Positions 7,662 to 14,420 of a stretch of DNA of 27,371 bases are shown here, piece after piece. Each line of letters starts with the position of its first letter. Positions within the stretch are counted from its first letter, which is position 1. The position numbers were made by a program, and so were the translations under genes. Below the pieces are notes generated by a model. That model had not been told where the DNA came from and made no database searches. It saw only the letters and a list, made by a program, of their open reading frames with translations. The DNA is from JAQVXR01 sp050945755 (lineage in GTDB: Bacteria; Bacillota; Dehalobacteriia; Dehalobacteriales; Dehalobacteriaceae): positions 1 to 27,371 of the forward strand of contig JBMNTN010000025.1 in the NCBI GenBank assembly GCA_050945755.1. Direction: 5' to 3'.

Positions 7662-8180
7662 CTATTTATTAAAAACTAAAACTTTACCTTCTTCACGATA
7701 AGCAATTAGTTTCTTATCTGGCATCACACTTTTTATGTTTTCCAGCATATTTCCAATAATTTCATCCTGGAAAGTAAGATCTTCCTCCCAAATATCTTCA
7801 TTGACTTCAGCAATTAATGTTTGATTAAAATGTATACCAAAAAGTTCAATAATGAACGAAAGTTCTTTCCGGGAGAGGGAATCAACGTCTCGTTTCATAT
7901 CAACCACAGTATAATTATCACTGGTCTGCCATTCAATTGCTAGTTTTTTTGCTTTAATTTTTTCCAACTGGTGATATACTTTGACAGATTCCGTTAACTC
8001 TTTCGTAAAATTATTTATTTCCTGATCATTAAATGTCCCGGCAATAATAAACGTCAGCTTAAGTTCATGGGATTGGGGATCAAAATTAATGGTCCCAATT
8101 TCCGGGTAACGAACAAGAATAGAAATTAACAAACCCACACTATCCGAGACATCATCCCCATTTTTATATTTAAGTGACAA
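7662..8180 (-). CDS. Uncharacterised protein encoded between rny and ymdB
   Basis: A 172-residue soluble, acidic protein with no signal peptide or membrane segment. I do not recognise a characterised domain. The first half (SDSVGLLISILVRYPEIGTI, then a beta-rich ELKLTFIIAGTF) and the charged middle could form an alpha/beta fold, but this is only inference. The longer frame to TTG at 8207 lacks a ribosome site. The TTG at 8178-8180 has AAAGGTGG eight bases upstream and is chosen. It is followed closely by ymdB, so the two are probably co-transcribed. A 359-bp region with two hairpins separates it from rny. Confidence 0.72.
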   Translation of the reverse strand: MSLKYKNGDDVSDSVGLLISILVRYPEIGTINFDPQSHELKLTFIIAGTFNDQEINNFTKELTESVKVYHQLEKIKAKKLAIEWQTSDNYTVVDMKRDVDSLSRKELSFIIELFGIHFNQTLIAEVNEDIWEEDLTFQDEIIGNMLENIKSVMPDKKLIAYREEGKVLVFNK

Positions 8181-8351
8181 ATCAGAGCACCACCTTTTAT
8201 TCGGCAAAACTTATTCATTGTTCTGCATGCCCAATGATAATTCCTGCTTTCAACTAAAGTAATTATCCCGTTATATTATGGTAGAAAAGCATTCTTTTAT
8301 CCTATTTTCCATTACCAAGAAACTTTAACTGTTAACATTTATTAAATTTAA

Positions 8352-8408
8352 AAGGAGAATCTCTTAAGGCTTTCGAGTTCTCATACTCAAGACTTAATGA
8401 CTCTCCTT
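8352..8408 (-). terminator. Long imperfect stem-loop, probable terminator of rny
   Basis: The outer arms 8352-8358 and 8402-8408 are perfectly complementary (7 bp). The interior continues to pair with small mismatches and bulges up to an inner GAGT/ACTC stem, giving a hairpin of nearly 57 nt. On the minus strand it is followed by TTTTAAATTT, a modest U-rich tail. It may be a terminator or a structured 3' end protecting the rny transcript. Confidence 0.5.
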
Positions 8409-8481
8409 CTGTTTCCTGCGTTTTCCATCTCAAATATCCAACAATTCTTTGACTTTCATTAACAACGGTAAATAATAACTC

Positions 8482-8513
8482 AATATTAATTATTTAACTA
8501 ATAATTAAATATT
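8482..8513. repeat. AT-only inverted repeat just after rny
   Basis: Arms 8482-8494 and 8500-8513 are inverted copies differing by one inserted T, with a 5-base loop. The stem contains only A and T, so as RNA it would be weak. It lies 26 bases past the rny stop. Confidence 0.4.
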
Positions 8514-8539
8514 AATGAGGCAAAAACTTATTATACTAA

Positions 8540-10075
8540 CTATTTAGCATAATCAACTGCCCGAGTTTCTCTAATCACGACAACTTTAATTTGACCTGGA
8601 TATTCCAGTTCTCCCTCAATTCTTTTCACGATGTCACGAACTAACCTGACAGAAGTTGCGTCATCAATTTTATCAGGTTTAACCATAATCCGGATTTCCC
8701 GCCCTGCTTGAATTGCAAAGGCCTTTTCCACTCCGTCAAAGGAATCGGCAATTTCCTCCAGCTTCTCAAGGCGTTTTATATAAGACTCCAATGTTTCTCG
8801 TCTTGCTCCCGGCCTTGCTGCTGAAATAGCATCTGCAGCTTGAACAAGAGCCGCTTCAATTGTTTTCGTTTCAATATCACCGTGATGAGCAGCAATAGCA
8901 TGTACCACATCAGCAGATTCTCGATATTTTTTAGCCATGTCCGCCCCGGATACTACATGAGGACCTTCTATTTCATGATCAACTGCCTTTCCAATATCAT
9001 GAAGCAATCCTGCTCTTTTCGCAAGTTGGACATCAACACCTAGTTCGGAAGCCATAACTCCGGCTAGGTGAGACACTTCAATAGAATGGTTTAGGACATT
9101 TTGCCCGTAACTGGTTCTAAAACGCAGTCTGCCTAAGAATTTTACCAGTTCGGGATGGAGGCCATGAACACCTGTATCAAAGGTTGCTTGCTCTCCCTCT
9201 TCACGAATACGCTGGTCTACCTCTTTTTGTGCTTTTTCTACCATTTCTTCAATTCGTGCCGGGTGAATCCGTCCATCCAAAATTAACTTCTCCAGCGCTA
9301 CTCTGGCAATTTCCCGCCGAACGGGGTCAAATCCGGAGAGGATTACCGCTTCCGGAGTATCATCAATAATCAAATCTATCCCTGTTAGAGTTTCTAAAGT
9401 TCTAATGTTACGTCCTTCTCTGCCGATAATTCGCCCCTTCATTTCATCGTTCGGCAAAGCGACAACGGAAACGGTTGTTTCTGCTACATGATCAGCAGCA
9501 ACCCTTTGAATTGCCTGAGTGATTACTTCCTTTGCCCTTTTATCTGCCTCTTCTTTCGCCCTGGTTTCAATTTCTTTAATCAGGATTGCAGTTTCATGTT
9601 TAATTTCTTCTTCAACATTAGAAAGTAAAATTTGCTTTGCTTGTTCTGAGGTTAATCCTGACAAACGTTCCAGCTCGGCTACCTTTTGTTCCTGAAGTTC
9701 AGTAATTTTGTGCAGGCGAGATTCAATTTCCTGCTCCTTTTTATTAAAGGATTCTTCCTTTTTTTCCATAGTCTCTGTCTTGCGATCAAGGGTTTCTTCC
9801 TTTTGAAGAAGTCTCCGTTCCAGGCGAGCCAATTCGTTGCGCCGATCCTTATTCTCTTTTTCTGTCTCAAAACGCATTTTATGGATTTCTTCTTTTGCTT
9901 CGACTAAAGCTTCCCGTTTTTTTGCTTCCGCATCTTTTCTGGCCTCTTCAATAATCTTATCAGCTGCTTCTTCCGCTGATTTTATTTTGGCCTCTGCCAA
10001 AGATTTTCTCAAAAAGTACCCAATCCCGAAACCGATTACTAACCCAATTAAGATATCAAGAATATAATATAACAC
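8540..10075 (-). CDS. rny: Ribonuclease Y
   Basis: RNase Y is the membrane-anchored endoribonuclease that starts much of mRNA turnover in Firmicutes. The 511-residue product shows the full family layout. There is one N-terminal transmembrane helix (about 4-22), a long charged coiled coil (about 30-200), a KH domain with the GREG loop near residue 218, and an HD domain with LLHDIGK (H359, D360) and AAHHGD. An upstream in-frame TTG at 10135 exists, but the GTG at 10073-10075 sits seven bases after a perfect AGGAGG and gives the usual short anchor, so I choose it. It is transcribed alone, downstream of the 6S-like RNA terminator. Confidence 0.96.
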   Translation of the reverse strand: MLYYILDILIGLVIGFGIGYFLRKSLAEAKIKSAEEAADKIIEEARKDAEAKKREALVEAKEEIHKMRFETEKENKDRRNELARLERRLLQKEETLDRKTETMEKKEESFNKKEQEIESRLHKITELQEQKVAELERLSGLTSEQAKQILLSNVEEEIKHETAILIKEIETRAKEEADKRAKEVITQAIQRVAADHVAETTVSVVALPNDEMKGRIIGREGRNIRTLETLTGIDLIIDDTPEAVILSGFDPVRREIARVALEKLILDGRIHPARIEEMVEKAQKEVDQRIREEGEQATFDTGVHGLHPELVKFLGRLRFRTSYGQNVLNHSIEVSHLAGVMASELGVDVQLAKRAGLLHDIGKAVDHEIEGPHVVSGADMAKKYRESADVVHAIAAHHGDIETKTIEAALVQAADAISAARPGARRETLESYIKRLEKLEEIADSFDGVEKAFAIQAGREIRIMVKPDKIDDATSVRLVRDIVKRIEGELEYPGQIKVVVIRETRAVDYAK

Positions 10076-10106
10076 ATTTTCACCTCCTAGCATTAACAAA
10101 TTAGTT

Positions 10107-10135
10107 TTTAAATAAAGTTCTTTAGATAATTGCAA
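10107..10135 (-). promoter_or_regulatory. Possible SigA promoter of rny
   Basis: On the minus strand TTGCAA (10130-10135) and TTTAAA (10107-10112) are 17 bp apart, each 4/6 to consensus. It lies between the terminator of the 6S-like unit and rny, where a promoter is needed. The match itself is weak. Confidence 0.35.
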
Positions 10136-10143
10136 GGACTGTG

Positions 10144-10180
10144 TTATCAGGTATAGCAGGGAATACCCCTAGCCTGATAA
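10144..10180. repeat. Two-tier inverted repeat upstream of rny
   Basis: Outer arms 10144-10151 and 10173-10180 are an 8-bp perfect inverted repeat. Inside, a 4-bp AGGG/CCCT stem closes a 5-base loop. It lies just downstream (minus strand) of the 6S-like RNA terminator. It may be an mRNA leader hairpin of read-through rny transcripts or an operator. Confidence 0.45.
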
Positions 10181-10181
10181 T

Positions 10182-10207
10182 AAAAAAAACCGAGCAGAAA
10201 CCCGGTT
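10182..10207 (-). terminator. Intrinsic terminator of the 6S-like RNA unit
   Basis: Arms 10188-10192 and 10203-10207 form a 5-bp stem, extended inward by a further G-C pair past a mismatch. On the minus strand a run of eight T residues follows. It ends the small RNA unit and isolates rny from it. Confidence 0.85.
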
Positions 10208-10401
10208 CTTTTAGAATATGAATGTGTACGTGCAGGGACTGGGGCCAAACTTCAGCATATGGCCTCCCAGCTATTTAAATTATATTTAAACAGAAAATAT
10301 TATATGGCTATTCCGTTAATCGGTTAACTCACATCTCTAATTCTTCCGTACAAATATATAAAACCCGCAAATCGGCATCATATTCTAATCCTTGTTTCAG
10401 C
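10182..10401 (-). ncRNA. ssrS: 6S-like RNA (candidate ssrS)
   Basis: This 220-nt transcription unit has its own consensus promoter and ends in a strong intrinsic terminator, with no coding frame. The predicted RNA is a long rod. An 11-bp closing stem (10378-10388 with 10211-10221) extends to 13 bp with one bulged U and continues in a UGCGGG/CCUGCA stem. Then comes a large bubble whose 5' side is an AU-rich single strand. The 3' side carries a GC-rich hairpin (10239-10246 with 10261-10270), and an apical AU/GU stem with a terminal hairpin caps the rod. This is the architecture by which 6S RNA mimics an open promoter and sequesters sigma-A RNA polymerase. Primary sequence identity to a known 6S RNA was not tested. 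Confidence 0.65.
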
Positions 10402-10407
10402 AAGGAT

Positions 10408-10436
10408 ATTTTATTCTTTTTTTCCAGTAATGTCAA
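10408..10436 (-). promoter_or_regulatory. Consensus SigA promoter of the 6S-like RNA
   Basis: On the minus strand a perfect TTGACA (10431-10436) and TAAAAT (10408-10413) are exactly 17 bp apart, starting six bases past the recX stop codon. Transcription should start near 10401. This is among the best promoter matches in the window and precedes no open reading frame. Confidence 0.85.
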
Positions 10437-10441
10437 GTAAT

Positions 10442-10921
10442 TTACTTTTTGGCTTCCTCCGCGAGCTGATTGACTAACCATCGGTCAAACCCTTTTCGAT
10501 AAAGCTTTAACATTAATTTTTTTCGGTCTTCATCCGTAATCCTACCATCATGCAACTCCACTTTTGCCAATTGGCGAGCAATTAATCCCCGTAGATATAC
10601 TTCTTCTGCTTCCAGGGGATAATATTGATCAAAATACTTTTCCAGGCTTTCTGGGGCAATTCCTTTAGCTAAAAGTTCTCTTTTTACCAGCCACCTACCG
10701 CGGGGAGAAACTTCCCGCCGATAATAGCACCAGCTTTCCATAAATCTAACATCATTAATGTAACCAAGATCTTCCAGGTAGGAAACTGTACTTTTTATCT
10801 CATCATTATTAAATCCCCGGCTAATCAACGCCTGTCGCAATTCCTCCCGGGAACGGGGACGATATTTTAATAGTCTCAAGGCAGTTGAAACTACCTTTCC
10901 CAGTTTCTCCTTTTTATTCAT
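10442..10921 (-). CDS. recX: Regulatory protein RecX
   Basis: RecX binds RecA filaments and modulates strand exchange and the SOS response. The 159-residue product is all-helical, with the family's repeated three-helix units. The recognisable pieces are LLKYRPRSREELRQAL, LEDLGYINDVRFMESW and GRWLVKRELLAKGI. A GTG at 10927 is possible, but the ATG at 10919-10921 overlaps the recA stop as ATGAATAA and is chosen. This gives an 8-nt overlap and translational coupling to recA, so it should be SOS-induced together with recA. Confidence 0.92.
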   Translation of the reverse strand: MNKKEKLGKVVSTALRLLKYRPRSREELRQALISRGFNNDEIKSTVSYLEDLGYINDVRFMESWCYYRREVSPRGRWLVKRELLAKGIAPESLEKYFDQYYPLEAEEVYLRGLIARQLAKVELHDGRITDEDRKKLMLKLYRKGFDRWLVNQLAEEAKK

Positions 10922-11951
10922 CTTCACTTTGCTTGGTACCTGAAGACCCTACACTTAACATATTAATAGTTTTAGATTTTTCTCGAATCTGTTTTTCAAC
11001 TTCTTCTGCAAGATCCGGATGATTCCTTAAATATTCTTTAGCATTTTCTCTACCCTGTCCGATTCTTTCATCTCCGTATGAATACCATGCACCGCTTTTA
11101 TTGATGATACTCATTTCTGTCCCAATATCAAGTATATTTCCCTCCTTTGATATCCCTTCTCCATAGATAATATCAAAATCAGCCTGTTTAAAAGGAGGTG
11201 CGACTTTATTCTTGACAATTTTCACCCGTGTTCTGTTACCAACCATCACTGTACCCTGTTTTAATGTTTCGGTGCGCCGTACTTCCATGCGAACTGATGC
11301 ATAAAATTTCAATGCACGACCACCTGGAGTTGTTTCCGGGTTACCAAACATAACTCCAACCTTTTCTCTGATCTGATTGATAAAAATAGTTGTGGTATGA
11401 GATTTGCCAATACAGCCCGTTAGCTTACGCAGAGCCTGGGACATAAGACGGGCTTGTAACCCAACATGGGCATCGCCCATTTCTCCTTCCAATTCCGCCC
11501 GGGGAACGAGTGCCGCTACTGAATCAATCACAATCACATCAAGTGCTCCACTGCGCACCAGAGCCTCGGCAATTTCTAAAGCCTGCTCTCCTGTATCTGG
11601 CTGAGATACGAGCAAGTTTTCCAAATCTACTCCCAACCGCTGAGCATACATCGGGTCGAGAGCATGTTCAGCATCAATAAAAGCAGCTGTACCACCCATT
11701 TTCTGTGCCTCAGCAACAATATGTAAAGCAACAGTGGTTTTTCCGGAAGATTCCGGACCGAAAATCTCAACTACTCTGGACCTAGGTACCCCCCCTACCC
11801 CTAATGCAATATCAAGAGCCAGGGATCCAGTGGGAATTACTTCAACACTCATTTTAGCTGAAGCCTGTCCCATTTTCATAATAGAACCTTTACCAAACTG
11901 TCTCTCAATCTGATTTAAGGCAGCATCTAACGCCTGCAATTTATCTGACAT
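10914..11951 (-). CDS. recA: Recombinase RecA
   Basis: RecA forms filaments on single-stranded DNA, catalyses homologous strand exchange and triggers LexA self-cleavage. The 345-residue protein has the Walker A motif GPESSGKT at 65-72, a Walker B at VIVIDSVAAL, the FINQIREKVGVMFGNPETTPGG region that includes DNA-binding loop 2, and an acidic C-terminus. An ATG two codons earlier overlaps the GGGGG ribosome site, so the ATG at 11949-11951 with six-base spacing is chosen. Its upstream region carries a consensus promoter and a DinR/LexA-like box. recX follows with an overlap. Confidence 0.99.
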   Translation of the reverse strand: MSDKLQALDAALNQIERQFGKGSIMKMGQASAKMSVEVIPTGSLALDIALGVGGVPRSRVVEIFGPESSGKTTVALHIVAEAQKMGGTAAFIDAEHALDPMYAQRLGVDLENLLVSQPDTGEQALEIAEALVRSGALDVIVIDSVAALVPRAELEGEMGDAHVGLQARLMSQALRKLTGCIGKSHTTTIFINQIREKVGVMFGNPETTPGGRALKFYASVRMEVRRTETLKQGTVMVGNRTRVKIVKNKVAPPFKQADFDIIYGEGISKEGNILDIGTEMSIINKSGAWYSYGDERIGQGRENAKEYLRNHPDLAEEVEKQIREKSKTINMLSVGSSGTKQSEDE

Positions 11952-11967
11952 ACCCATCCCCCTTTAA

Positions 11968-11981
11968 CAAACACAAGTTCG
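11968..11981 (-). promoter_or_regulatory. LexA/DinR (SOS) box of recA
   Basis: The minus strand has CGAAC-TTGT-GTTTG, a near-perfect match to the Firmicute CGAAC-N4-GTTCG operator. It lies at about +3 to +16 of the predicted recA transcript, where a bound repressor would block the promoter. The position and sequence agree with known recA regulation in this phylum. Confidence 0.82.
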
Positions 11982-11990
11982 CCTAATGCT

Positions 11991-12019
11991 ATTCTAATCG
12001 TTCTCTCATCCATTGTCAA
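11991..12019 (-). promoter_or_regulatory. SigA promoter of recA
   Basis: On the minus strand a perfect TTGACA (12014-12019) and TAGAAT (11991-11996) are separated by 17 bp, immediately past the thpR stop codon and just before the SOS box. Confidence 0.85.
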
Positions 12020-12023
12020 TAAG

Positions 12024-12566
12024 TTATAAATAAATTGTATGAATTTTCTTGTAAGTTGGTCCTTCCGGCCTTAAAATACTTTCCATTAAATTGACACAAT
12101 CAACCTGCATTCTTCCCCACTCTTCCGGTGCTTGACCTTTTACCCGTCTAAGCAGTTCTTCACCGCGGGAAAAGTTCCTTTTAAACCGTGCAATCGTAAT
12201 ATGCGGAGAAAACTTCTTGTTATCTCCTTGAATTATGGAGGAATTAATTTTTTCTGCTAAGGTAAATAAGTCCGGTTCGGCAGTAATCCCAACCCAAAAT
12301 ACCTTTGGATGGTAATATCCGGGGAAAAAACCTACTCCCTTCAATCTAATGGAAAACGGTTGCAGATCACGGCAAATATCTGTTAGTTTCCTTTTTATAT
12401 CTTTGAGGGCGTTAGCATCAATCTCTCCTAAGAATTTCAAGGTGAGATGAAAATTTTGTGGAGGAACCCACCGGATTTCCGGATATTCCTTCCGGTAACA
12501 AACCCCGATCCGCGCTAGATTATCCTTTATTTCTTGGTTTAATTGAATTGCGATAAAAGCTCTCAT
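12024..12566 (-). CDS. thpR: RNA 2',3'-cyclic phosphodiesterase (2H family)
   Basis: A 180-residue member of the 2H phosphoesterase (LigT/ThpR) family, which opens 2',3'-cyclic phosphate ends of RNA. Both catalytic HxTx motifs are present: HLTL (H40, T42) and HITI (H122, T124), with the usual MRAFIAIQL start and RWVPPQNFHLTLKFLGE block. A TTG eight codons upstream is possible. The ATG at 12564-12566 overlaps the pncC stop as ATGA, the common coupled arrangement, and is chosen. It forms an operon with pncC immediately upstream of the recA promoter. Confidence 0.93.
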   Translation of the reverse strand: MRAFIAIQLNQEIKDNLARIGVCYRKEYPEIRWVPPQNFHLTLKFLGEIDANALKDIKRKLTDICRDLQPFSIRLKGVGFFPGYYHPKVFWVGITAEPDLFTLAEKINSSIIQGDNKKFSPHITIARFKRNFSRGEELLRRVKGQAPEEWGRMQVDCVNLMESILRPEGPTYKKIHTIYL

Positions 12567-13036
12567 AATGCTAATACCCCGTATTGCCAAATCATATTGA
12601 AAGCCTGCCGGACCGTTGCCTGTCGAATCTCTTCCCTATTCCCCTGAAAATTAAATTTTTCACAGATACAGTCAGTCCTATGAGCTAAGGCCAAATATAC
12701 CAATCCTACCGGCTTTTCTATACTACCACCTGCCGGTCCTGCAATACCTGTAATAGAAAGGCCTATGTCGGATTTAGCCAGCAATCGGACTCCTTGAGCC
12801 ATGAGAATCGCCGTCTCGCGGCTAACTGCTCCATATTTCTCAAGTACTTCCCAAGGTACATTTAATAGTTTGTTTTTAGCCTCATTACTGTATGTCACAA
12901 CTCCATAACCAAAGCACTCCGAACTTCCGGGTACAGATGTAAGAGCACCGCATACTAAACCACCGGTACATGATTCTGCTAATGCGATCGTTAAACCTTT
13001 TTCTTTTATCTTTTTTATGACTAATGCTTCTTCCAT
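12563..13036 (-). CDS. pncC: Nicotinamide-nucleotide amidohydrolase (stand-alone CinA C-terminal domain)
   Basis: PncC deamidates nicotinamide mononucleotide to nicotinate mononucleotide, recycling a by-product of NAD+-dependent DNA ligase. The 157-residue protein is only the CinA C-terminal domain, with the catalytic AESCTGG (S22), YSNEAK, VSRETA and SITGIAGP motifs. Most Firmicute recA loci carry a full CinA of roughly 400 residues with an N-terminal molybdopterin-binding-like domain; here that half is absent and no remnant is visible upstream. The ATG has GGGGTG upstream. It diverges from the plus-strand metNIQ operon. Confidence 0.93.
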   Translation of the reverse strand: MEEALVIKKIKEKGLTIALAESCTGGLVCGALTSVPGSSECFGYGVVTYSNEAKNKLLNVPWEVLEKYGAVSRETAILMAQGVRLLAKSDIGLSITGIAGPAGGSIEKPVGLVYLALAHRTDCICEKFNFQGNREEIRQATVRQAFNMIWQYGVLAL

Positions 13037-13193
13037 TTTTTCACCCCATATTCGTCTTTAGAGAATTCGCTGTAAAATTATTAAAAACCTTTTTTCACTT
13101 AAAAAAGCTAGCAAGCAATCATACGACATTTTTTTATTGACCTAATAGGACTGCCTATGATACGATAAAATATGTTGAAATTTGCATAATTAC
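13037..13193. other. Divergent promoter region between pncC and the S-box leader
   Basis: This stretch separates the minus-strand pncC-thpR unit from the plus-strand methionine transporter. It holds the plus-strand promoter listed separately and, towards pncC, only weak minus-strand promoter candidates. No coding frame is visible. Confidence 0.5.
13137..13166 (+). promoter_or_regulatory. SigA promoter of the metNIQ leader
   Basis: TTGACC (13137-13142) and TACGAT (13161-13166) are 18 bp apart. This places the transcript start near 13174, just ahead of the SAM riboswitch. Confidence 0.55.
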
Positions 13194-13300
13194 CTCTTAT
13201 CAAGAGTAGGCGGAGGGACAGGCCCTATGATGCCCGGCAACCATCTGAATAAACAGAAACGGTGCTAATTCCTGCAGGTAATGTGCCTGGCGGATAGGAG
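13194..13300 (+). promoter_or_regulatory. SAM-I (S-box) riboswitch
   Basis: The aptamer begins with CTTATCAAGAG and contains the invariant GGAGGGAC, GGCCC, ATG.TGCCCGGCAACC and GGTGCTAATTCC blocks. The P1 stem pairs 13194-13201 with 13293-13300. When S-adenosylmethionine is bound, P1 forms and the terminator downstream stops transcription; without it the metNIQ genes are expressed. All conserved core segments are present. Confidence 0.97.
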
Positions 13301-13320
13301 TCAACCTGAAAATTGAACCT

Positions 13321-13345
13321 CTCTGCCCTGCCGGCAGAGTTTTTT
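13321..13345 (+). terminator. Riboswitch-controlled terminator of metNIQ
   Basis: Arms 13321-13327 and 13333-13339 are a perfect 7-bp stem with a 5-base loop, followed by six T residues. It lies between the S-box aptamer and the metN ribosome site, as expected for the expression platform. Confidence 0.93.
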
Positions 13346-13370
13346 ATTTCTGAATTAAGGAGGCAGATTC

Positions 13371-14420
13371 TTGATTACCATCTCCAATTTAAAAAAAGTA
13401 TATACGGCGAGAGGTATGGAGGTACATGCTTTAGAGGATGTCAGTCTCCATGTTTCCCCAGGCGAGATTTTTGGCATCATCGGCTTGAGCGGAGCAGGAA
13501 AAAGCACCTTGGTAAGGTGTATCAATCTGCTGGAAAAACCGACAGCAGGTACTGTTCTCGTGGATGGTGAAGACCTGACCCAGCTCTCCCAAAAAGAGTT
13601 ACGCAGAGCGCGCCAGAAGATTGGCATGATCTTTCAACATTTTAATCTGCTCTGGTCCCGGACAGTAGCTGAAAACGTGGCATTTCCCCTGGAGATTGCC
13701 AATGTCCCAAAAGCTGCTCGTGAAAAAAAGGTCTTCGAGTTATTAAGTCTGGTGGGTCTGGAAGATAAGGCTAATAATTATCCTGCTCAATTAAGCGGGG
13801 GTCAGAAACAGCGGGTAGGCATTGCCCGGGCTTTGGCCAATGATCCTAAAATACTCTTATGCGACGAAGCAACTTCCGCTTTAGACCCGGAAACTACCAA
13901 GTCCATCCTCACGCTACTTAAAGATATCAACAAAAAACTCAATCTAACAATTGTTTTAATTACCCATGAAATGCATGTTATTAAGGAAATTTGTGATTCC
14001 GTGGGAGTGTTGGATCGTGGAATAATTGTTGAACAAGGATCGGTACTTGATTTGTTTACTAACCCAAAAACGGCCATGGCGAGAAATTTCATCAACAGCA
14101 TTGTCAACACGGAAATTCCTCCGGTAATTAAGGAAAGACAATCCCATTCACTCCACCACGGAGAGCAGAGTAAAGTTATCCGAGTGAGTTTTATCGGAGA
14201 AACAGCCACTGAACCGCTAATCTCTTCCTTGGTGCAAAAATTTGGTATTCAAGCAAACATTTTGTATGGTAATATTGATCACATCAAGGACACCCTTTTT
14301 GGTTCACTGACATTGGAACTGCTTCCCGTGCCCGGCGGAGATGTTGACGACGCCATTAATTATCTCAAATCATGCAACTTGCAGGTGGAGGTGTTGGATC
14401 GTAATGGAAACCTTTTTTAG
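13371..14420 (+). CDS. metN: Methionine ABC transporter ATP-binding protein
   Basis: MetN is the ATPase of the MetNIQ importer for L- and D-methionine at the cytoplasmic membrane. The 349-residue protein has Walker A GLSGAGKS (38-45), Q89 of the Q-loop, signature LSGGQ (141-145), Walker B ILLCDE (161-166) and an H-loop histidine in LITHE. A C-terminal NIL/ACT-like domain (about 265-345) allows allosteric inhibition by methionine. The start is TTG at 13371 with AAGGAGG seven bases upstream. It overlaps metI by 17 nt and is controlled by the S-box riboswitch. Confidence 0.97.
   Translation: MITISNLKKVYTARGMEVHALEDVSLHVSPGEIFGIIGLSGAGKSTLVRCINLLEKPTAGTVLVDGEDLTQLSQKELRRARQKIGMIFQHFNLLWSRTVAENVAFPLEIANVPKAAREKKVFELLSLVGLEDKANNYPAQLSGGQKQRVGIARALANDPKILLCDEATSALDPETTKSILTLLKDINKKLNLTIVLITHEMHVIKEICDSVGVLDRGIIVEQGSVLDLFTNPKTAMARNFINSIVNTEIPPVIKERQSHSLHHGEQSKVIRVSFIGETATEPLISSLVQKFGIQANILYGNIDHIKDTLFGSLTLELLPVPGGDVDDAINYLKSCNLQVEVLDRNGNLF

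Larger units (their letters stand above)
8181..8539. other. Intergenic region between rny and the small unknown gene
   Basis: This 359-bp stretch shows no credible coding frame. It holds an AT-rich hairpin just after the rny stop (8482-8513) and a longer imperfect stem-loop (8352-8408). A promoter for the gene at 7662-8180 should lie at about 8200-8340, but I could not identify a convincing one. Confidence 0.5.

Noticed and set aside
10144..10180. T-box or other known riboswitch upstream of rny
   Set aside because: No T-box sequence or other recognised aptamer core; only a simple two-tier hairpin.
13037..13080. Minus-strand TTTACA-17-GAATAT as a pncC promoter
   Set aside because: Both elements are weak and no supporting feature was found, so it is not listed as a promoter.
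13089..13107. CTTTTTT/AAAAAAG hairpin between pncC and the S-box
   Set aside because: The stem is almost purely A/T and short; it could arise by chance and does not follow any gene end.
13802..14209. Minus-strand open frame of 135 codons inside metN
   Set aside because: It is antisense to metN, has no ribosome site or promoter, and shows no recognisable protein features.
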